Source of the DNA: Terebella lapidaria
Lineage: Eukaryota > Annelida > Polychaeta > Terebellida > Terebellidae
DNA length: 64,000 nt
Reading direction: 5' to 3'
Assembly (NCBI GenBank): GCA_949152475.1
Contig: OX424563.1
Span: 36,900,120 to 36,964,119 of the forward strand
Of this stretch, positions 57,467 through 64,000 are shown piece by piece. The notes under the pieces were generated by a model, which had not been told where the DNA came from, did not search any database, and was given only the letters and a program-made list of their open reading frames with translations. The translations under genes and the position numbers were made by a program. Position 1 is the first letter of the stretch, and every line of letters starts with the position of its first letter.

Positions 57467-57735
57467 TTATATGAATCCAACAGTAGATAATTAGATTTCA
57501 ATACATACATATGGGTCACGTGTAAATTTCCTGTCAGAGACATGTGCATGTGGGTTTTTGCTATTATAAAGAGTAAATTATCAATCATGTAAGTATATCA
57601 GATTTTCAAATTTTAGGTTTATTGTTTGATATTCGATAAATATATTTTCGTGGCTGTGATGTGTCAAATTGACGGTGCACATACATATATGTTTTCAAAT
57701 TATTCAATATCTAGACAGGAGGTCTAGATTGTATT

Positions 57736-57756
57736 GGGGGGGGGGGGGGGGGGGGG
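57736..57756 (+). repeat. run of 21 G
   Basis: An uninterrupted G-run between TATT and AATAAT. Potential for quadruplex formation and a likely site of length error. Confidence 0.9.
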
Positions 57757-58179
57757 AATAATATCATGAAATTAAATCATTTCAGACTCAAACTTAAAAT
57801 GTAAGGTGCTTTTGTAGCTGGACATTCTTTCAAAACCAACATGTTTGTTTTCCAGTTCAAAATTACAGCATTAAATGCTGATGATGACTTCCAATGCTGA
57901 TGATGTAACCAGACTAAATTCCGGATTATGCTCAGATTACCGAGATCTCGTTTTGTGTTGAAATTTAACATTTAGGGTAGAATACTAGTCTCTTTTTTTT
58001 CAATTTTCACGATAAATTGCCGTTTGACACAAGTCTATACTCTGATTTTTCTAACTTGTTCACACCGGTTTTTGACGATATTTTTACGACGCCATGTTAT
58101 CGTTTTATAACTTGGCATACTTACCTGCATGCATGGGTGTCAAAACGGCAATTTTTGTACCCAATTTCAGACTCCTATA

Positions 58180-58840
58180 TGTAAAGTTCGGCGGGCGCCC
58201 GCTACAGGGCGTCCGGCACTACTCTACGGAACACTACAACCAGGTACAGTCAGCCCGGAACGAGTCCGGCCGTCATACACTACGACATAACACATGCATC
58301 TCACCAGCTCCTTAACTACAACATGCATATTACATAGTTATGGTATTGTAGCCGTATGTAGAGCCCGAGATGCCATGGGAGCGGCACCACGGAACCCGTA
58401 CACGTGGGCATGTTGCTGGCCGGCCTCGCCGAAGGCACTGTCACAGAGATGGAACTCTGAGCAAGCCCGACGGTTTACCAGAGCCTGTGTCACACCACCC
58501 CAGGTGGTAGAAAACCGGTGATCCACAGAGCGTGAGCCCCCGAGTCAACAACGGTCTCCCCCACCTGGGCCCCCAATGGAAATCATCCCCAGGGCCCGCG
58601 TGGGCCTTACCCAAGACACAGGGACGTAAAGCTCATGGCGAGCCTCTCGTCCTGCCTCTTGGCTTGCTCTGGGACAATCTCACAGACCAAGCAAGTGCTC
58701 GCGTATATATATCGAGCCAAGAGGCGGGAGGAGAAACTAGGTCAAACCATTGGTTATAGTTTACTGGGCGCGATCAAGTACAGTGCGTTGCTAGGCAGCG
58801 CACGCTCCAAACTCGAGCGGTCTAAAAATAGGCCGTAATA
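58180..58840 (-). pseudogene. GC-rich coding-like remnant, copy 1
   Basis: Reading the minus strand, 58530-58340 gives protein-like frames, and its sequence around 58440-58330 is similar to + strand 61915-62010 (CCAGCAACATGCCCA versus CCAGCAACACGCCCA, then GTTCCG and GTAATAT in register). The same minus strand then shows CATGTTGTAGTTAAGGAG (58325-58308), like the end sequence of the DIRS-like element. It may be the last part of a decayed DIRS-type pol, but no catalytic motif could be read. A palindrome GCGGGCGCCCGC is at 58191-58202. Confidence 0.3.
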
Positions 58841-59336
58841 CTTGCTAGTTTTGCAAAGACTCCTGCCGCGATCTTTGGGCAAAATCGCCACATATATATC
58901 GCAAAAATTGAAGAAGTTGGCTATCTACCCCAATGTTAGGTTTCAGCCTAAAACGGGATCTCGAGAATCTGAACATATTCGAGGATTTGGTCCTGTTTAA
59001 ATCCATCAGGAATCGAAGTATTAATGTAATTTCAGACAAGAAGACACGCTGGAATGTATTCTACACATAGGCTACATATTGGCTTCGAAAGATTGCACCA
59101 CTACAAAACCGAGCGAATGCGCGAAATTGTGTGGGGACCCAGAAAATAAATGACAGGGCTAAATTTATCATTGGGGTTGATTGCCAACTTTTTCAATTTT
59201 CAGGATAGAAGTCTGAAATTCGGTAAAAAAAATTGCCGTTCGATTCCCAGGTGAAGTATGTCAAGTTTTAGAACGATACCTTTTACCATCGCAAACATAT
59301 CGGCGAAAAACTGTGTAAATGAGTTTATTCACTTCA
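58841..59336. other. single-copy sequence, no recognised gene
   Basis: AT-rich, with no long frame and no repeat that I could see. Confidence 0.4.
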
Positions 59337-61460
59337 GTCACTTATTCAGTCTGACATCTGACTGGGGATCACTTATCCAGTCTGACATCTGTCTGGGGAT
59401 CACTTATTCAGTCTGACATCTGTCTTGGGATCACTTATCCAGTCTGACATCTGACTGGGGATCACTTATCGAGTCTGACATCTGACCGGGATCACTTATC
59501 CAGTATAACATCTGTCTGGGGATCACTTATCCAGTCTGACATCTGTCTGGGGATCACTTATTCAGTCTGACATCTGTCTTGGGATCACTTATCCAGTCTG
59601 ACATCTGACTGGGGATCACTTATCGAGTCTGACATCTGACCGGGATCACTTATCCAGTATAACATCTGTCTGGGGATCACTTATCCAGTCTGACATCTGT
59701 CTGGGGATACCTTTTCCAGTCTGGCATCTGACTGGGGATCACTTATCTAGTCTGACATCTGACTGGGGATCACTTATCCAGTCTGACATCTGACTGGGTA
59801 TCACTTATCCAGTCTGACATCTGTCTGGGGATCACTTATCCAGTATAACATCTGTCTGGGGATCACTTATCCAGTCTGACATCTGACTGGGGATCACTTA
59901 TCCAGTCTGACATCTGACTGGGGATCACTTATCCAGTATAACATCTGTCTGGGGATCACTTATCCAGTATAACATCTGTCTGGGGATCACTTATCCAGTC
60001 TGACATCTGACTGGGGATTACTTATCCAGTCTGACATCTGTCTGGGGATCACTTATCCAGTCTGATATCTGACTGGGGATCACTTATCCAGTCTGACATT
60101 TGACTGGGGATCACTTATCCAGTATAACATCTGTCTGGGGATTACTTATCCAGTCTGACATCTGTCTGGGGATCACTTATCCAGTCTGACATCTATCTGG
60201 GGATCACTTATCCAGTCTGACATCTGTCTGGGGCTCACTTATCCAGTCTGACATCTGTCTGAATATCACTTAGGCCTATCCAGTCTGACATCTGTCTGGG
60301 GATCAATTATTCAGTCTGACATCTGTCTGGGGGATCATTTATCCCCTCTGACATCTGTCTGATGATCACTTATCCAGTCTGACATCTGTCTGGGGATCAC
60401 AGATGTCAGACATAAGTGAGCCCCAGATAGATGTCAAACTGGATAAGTGATCCCCAGACAGATGTCAGACTGGATATGTGATCTTCAGACAAATGTCAGA
60501 CTGGATAAGTGATCCCCAGACAGATGTCCGACTGGATAAGTGATCCCCGAACAGATGTCAGACTGGATAAGTGATCCCAAGACAGATGTCAGACTGGATA
60601 AGTGATCTTCAGACTGGATGAGAGATCCCCAGACAGATGTCAGACTGGATGAGTGATCACCAGACAGATGTCAGACTGGATAAGTGATCCCCAGACAGAT
60701 GTTATACTGGGATCACTTATCCAGTCTGACATCTGACTGGGGATCACTTATCTAGTCTGACATCTGACTGGGGATCACTTATCCAGTCGGACATCTGTCT
60801 GGGGATCACTTATCCAGTCTGACATTTGTCTGAAGATCACATATCCAGTCTGACATCTGTCTGGGGATCACTTATCCAGTTTGACATCTATCTGGGGCTC
60901 ACTTATGTCTGACATCTGTCTGGGGATCACTTATCCAGTCTGACATCTGTCTGAGGATCACGTATCCAGTCTGACATATCTCTGGGGATCACTTATCCAG
61001 TTTGACATCTGCCTGAAGATCACTTATCCAGTCTGACAGCTGTCTGAAGATAAATTAGGCCTATCCAGTCTGACATCTGTCTGGGGATAACTTATCCAGT
61101 CTGACATCTGTCTGAAGATCGCTTATCCAGTCTGGCATCTGTCTGGGGATCACTTATGCAGTCTGACATTTGTTTGGGGATCACTTATCCAGTCTGACAT
61201 CTGTCTGGGGATCACTCATCCAGTCTGACATCTGTCTGGGGATCACTTATCCAGTGTGACATCTGACTGGGGATCACTTATCCAGTCTAACATCTGTCTG
61301 GGGATCACTTATCCAGTCTGACATCTGTCTGGGTATCAATTATTCAGTCTGACATCTGACTGGGGATCACTTATCCAGTCTGACATCTGTCTGAAGATCC
61401 CTTATCCAGCCTGATATGTGTCTGGGGATCACTTATACAGTCTGACATCTCTAGTCTGAT
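59337..61460 (+). repeat. 31-bp minisatellite with an inverted segment
   Basis: About 65 copies of a unit containing CAGTCTGACATCTGTCTGGG and GATCACTTATC. Units lie in + orientation at 59337-60400, reversed at 60401-60710, then + again. A five-unit block (~154 bp, with the CTTGGG and GACCGGG variants) is duplicated at 59401 and 59555. Confidence 0.9.
60401..60917. repeat. perfect 140-bp inverted repeat within the minisatellite
   Basis: 60401-60540 is the exact reverse complement of 60778-60917, including the rare variants GTCGGAC, ACATTTG, AAGATCACATAT and GGGGCTCACTTATG. The spacer is 237 bp. Confidence 0.95.
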
Positions 61461-61499
61461 ATATGTTCATAGTGTGGTGATTTTGGCTTAAGATTGCGA

Positions 61500-63370
61500 T
61501 AGGAGTTTTAGCCACTATCATACTCCATACCTACCTGTTTTGGCTGCTTTATCTTCGGAGCTCGTGCGTTGTCTTGGCGACGCATTGTCTTTTACCGATC
61601 CACGATACTGTATCAATGGTCATGACGTCACACCCTCGCTCTAGTGAGCTGCTAGCTTTATAGCTAGCAGCCCGTTTTGCTTTCTTTGAGTTGTCTCAGA
61701 GCAGTCAAGGCGAGAGGACGACAGTGGGTATGGCCATGTGCTCCTCGTCCCCTTTGTCTGGCTAGAGGGTCTGCGAGGACCTCAGGGTCCAATCGGGAGC
61801 CCAAAGGGAGGCTGCTTTGATCCGGAGGCTCATGCCCCCATAATTTGGTAATTTCTCGCCCTGGGATGATGCGTACAGGCTCTGGCAGATCATCGGGCTA
61901 TCCGGGATTCTGTAATTGTCATGGACCATCGTCGTGGACCAGCAACACGCCCATGTGCGTGGGTTCCGGAAGCTGCTCTAATGGCTTTTAGGCTCGTCAC
62001 ACCGGGCTACATTACTATGATGATGTAATATTTGAGTGATGTATCGAGGCCAAACTGCTATTTGGCTGTCATCTCAGCAGAGGCAGAACTTTTCTTGGCT
62101 TTGGCGGTTCGAGCTGCAGCCGTTCCCTCATGGAGCGCATGCTGCAATGGACCTTAGTAGAACATGTGATTCTTCTTTGTGCCTGACACGGTCATGCCCG
62201 AAGAAGCCACCCGAGGTGGAATATAGCCATAATTAAATACGGGCCCTACCTCATCGCTCTCTTTAGCGAGGGACTCACCACGATGTGCTAATGCGCAGTG
62301 AGCGTTCAGGGCTTCCAGACTGGAGAAGTAACGAACAACCTCATCCAGGGGTGACGATAGGCCCCCACGTGATGATTCAGGTGATTGACGTTAGGATATC
62401 TCTGATCTCTACTGAGTGCCTCATGAGGGTCCTCATAACTGTCCAGGGACAGTGGACAGAAGGGATATCTGATTCCCTGCTCTGTTGGCCATGGCAGCGA
62501 ACTCACCTCCACCCCCGTCAATGGACTGAGCCTGGTGAAGGGAATGTCAGTTGTCATTCCCACATCCGTGGAGCGGCGAAGGTAGGAATCCCTGGCATAG
62601 CGCCAGTGAAACAGTTCAACTGGTCGCATGCCAGGAAATTCAGGCCCATGTCGGCCCATAGCCTCTTGGAAGGTGGCTGTTCTGAGGTAGGACGCTGGTT
62701 ACTGCTCAGACCGGACTGTCACTGAGCACGGTCGGGCGCACTGTTCGCGCACCCATCTGGCTTCTTGGAGTCCGCTTTGGATTCCTTCAGCCAGCCAGCC
62801 ATCAACGCCTTGTCAGACAGCTGTTGCGCATGCTTCCGCAGTAGATTCAGCTGCAGCTCATCAGCTAACGGCGTGGATCTCGCAGAAGAGAGTCTCGAGA
62901 AGGAGCCTGATGACTCCTGGTCGCCAGTGGATCCTCCAGACTGTTTGGCTTTTCCGCAAGGCTGCTCGGAAGCAAGTTCGTCCCGAAAGTGTCTTGCTGC
63001 TCTCGAGGAACTCTGGACGTGACCTCGCGATTACTATCCTGAGGAACCTTCCCTCCCGTGTCCACCCCATCAGACTGCTCTGACATATTCGAAAACTCTC
63101 TGTTTTCGATCTGCAGATCTGTCTCCACCAGTTCCAAGCTCTTGAATGACCAGTGAGCGCTGGCTACATAGCTTATGCAGCACAAATACAGGCAGCAATT
63201 CTACACGCGCAGCAGTGTATAACATGTCTCCGTGGAATCGTCTATTCTCTGAGAGACAACAGCACACAGCAACAAACGGATTACGTCTTCAATGCAGGCT
63301 CATACATGTACAGGCATTTCCCCCGTACAGGCATTTCTAACTCTCTAATTGCCACATACTTGTACTTGTA
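61500..63370. pseudogene. GC-rich, coding-like but broken DNA
   Basis: Codon-like composition with many short frames on both strands: + 62285-62725, - 62306-62659, - 62865-63185. The best minus frame (106 codons from 63185) is hydrophilic and free of motifs. The part at 61915-62010 resembles minus-strand 58440-58330. The level of decay fits an old DIRS-type or other retroelement, but I could not identify a domain. Confidence 0.3.
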
Positions 63371-63397
63371 GTTTAAATAATCCACTCATAAATAATT

Positions 63398-64000
63398 AGA
63401 CATTAAAGCCTAAAGGCTTTGTGACATCCCCAAATTTGTTCTTATCATTTCAAATGGTCATACTGGACTGAGAAAAAGTATACATAGGCCGGTCAATGTG
63501 GGTAAGAGTGAGATATGTCTGATATCATCTTGGCATCTTGACATTTGCCACCCAAAAAGAATGGACAATTACCCCACCAATATTATTCAGAGTATACTTT
63601 ATCAGGGAGTTTTGTAATATTCTTCAGGTCCTCTTGTTAAATGTAAAATAATACGTAACTAAAAAAAAGGTCTGTCATCTTGGTCAATTTTATGATTTCC
63701 GAACTTATACAATACCGTGGAATTTCTCCATTCATATATTAAGCAAAACCAAACGTTTCCCAGCTAACTAAAACAATGATGATTTTGTCATTGCATGTGA
63801 AATAGAGTTGAATAACAATACATGTATTACAAAATAAATGTCCACACATTATGAACAGGGCAAATAATTCCCCAAGCATGTTGTGTCATGTATGTTGGCT
63901 TATTATATATAATGACAAAACTATGTGAGTGTGTTTTCCAGCACGCGAGAAAGATCGAGTTTGAAGTGGCGTAAGAATACCAGAAAGCACGAGACCGAAG
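63398..64000 (+). mobile_element. family D element 2, 5' part
   Basis: Palindrome AAAGCCTAAAGGCTTT (63405-63420) then GTGACATCCCC. What follows matches 10893-11410 (CAAATGGTCATACTGGACTG, GTGGGTAAGAGTGAGA, CCAAGCATGTTGTGTCATG). The element runs past the window end. From about 63925 the match stops and an unrelated sequence begins. Confidence 0.75.

Noticed and set aside
59337..61460. Short regularly spaced repeats resembling a CRISPR array
   Set aside because: The 31-bp units are directly adjacent with no spacers, and this is animal-type DNA without cas genes.
62306..62659. Possible reverse transcriptase/RNase H piece of a DIRS element
   Set aside because: GC-rich and coding-like, but no catalytic motif could be read in any frame, so it is listed only as broken coding-like DNA.

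Overview
The window is non-coding, repeat-packed DNA from a eukaryote, almost certainly an animal. No intact host gene could be recognised. The evidence is AT-rich DNA full of microsatellites and minisatellites, TA-flanked and 8-bp-flanked cut-and-paste transposons, LTR-type and DIRS-type gag genes, and no bacterial operon structure. The repeat style (frequent TACATGTA words, elements with tandem cores, microsatellites and terminal hairpins) recalls marine invertebrates such as molluscs, but that is a guess. The only long, convincing protein-coding frames are two retrotransposon gag genes (11-790 + and 14902-17034 -).

Layout. 1-2350: Ty3/Gypsy-like remnant with a gag domain, an A-tract, a polypurine tract and a possible 3' LTR. 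2430-12780: nested non-autonomous elements that I label families A, B, C, D and I. 12782-31076: a minus-strand series of families E, F, G and H, built from ~328-bp repeats with TGACGTCA or ~872-bp repeats with AGGTCA words. It is interrupted by a DIRS-like gag-only element (14892-17630) and a TA-flanked element with perfect 31-bp inverted repeats (18690-19631). 31077-32400: a ~338-bp satellite carrying X-box palindromes. 33261-35060: a 33/36-bp minisatellite. 37048-38021: a hAT element with a BED-finger remnant and a perfect 8-bp target duplication. 38041-42785: family B again, with a 1001-bp TA-flanked element inside. 42997-44096: a second family C element. 44760-48388: a second, decayed copy of the DIRS-like gag in which one 27-codon stretch has expanded to about 29 copies. 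48291-50193: a 450-bp tandem duplication in which one copy holds a second 1001-bp element and the other is the empty site. 50194-54060: mostly unique. 54080-55030: C-rich minisatellite. 55352-55749: hAT-like miniature element. 56700-58840: a possible promoter and GC-rich blocks. 59337-61460: a 31-bp minisatellite with a perfect 140-bp inverted repeat inside. 61500-63370: decayed coding-like DNA. 63398-64000: the 5' part of a second family D element.

Main theme. Families A-H share one plan. A 5' palindrome is followed by a short terminal sequence; then comes a tandem-repeat body, a family-specific microsatellite or A-tract, and a 3' hairpin. One arm of that hairpin repeats the 5' terminal sequence. 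This matches what is described for Helentron-type rolling-circle derivatives (HINE, or 'pearl', elements). In this window unrelated bodies share 3' modules and similar modules carry different hairpins. Several bodies are dense arrays of animal transcription-factor consensus sites (CRE, AGGTCA repeats, RFX X-box), which is the most unusual property seen here.
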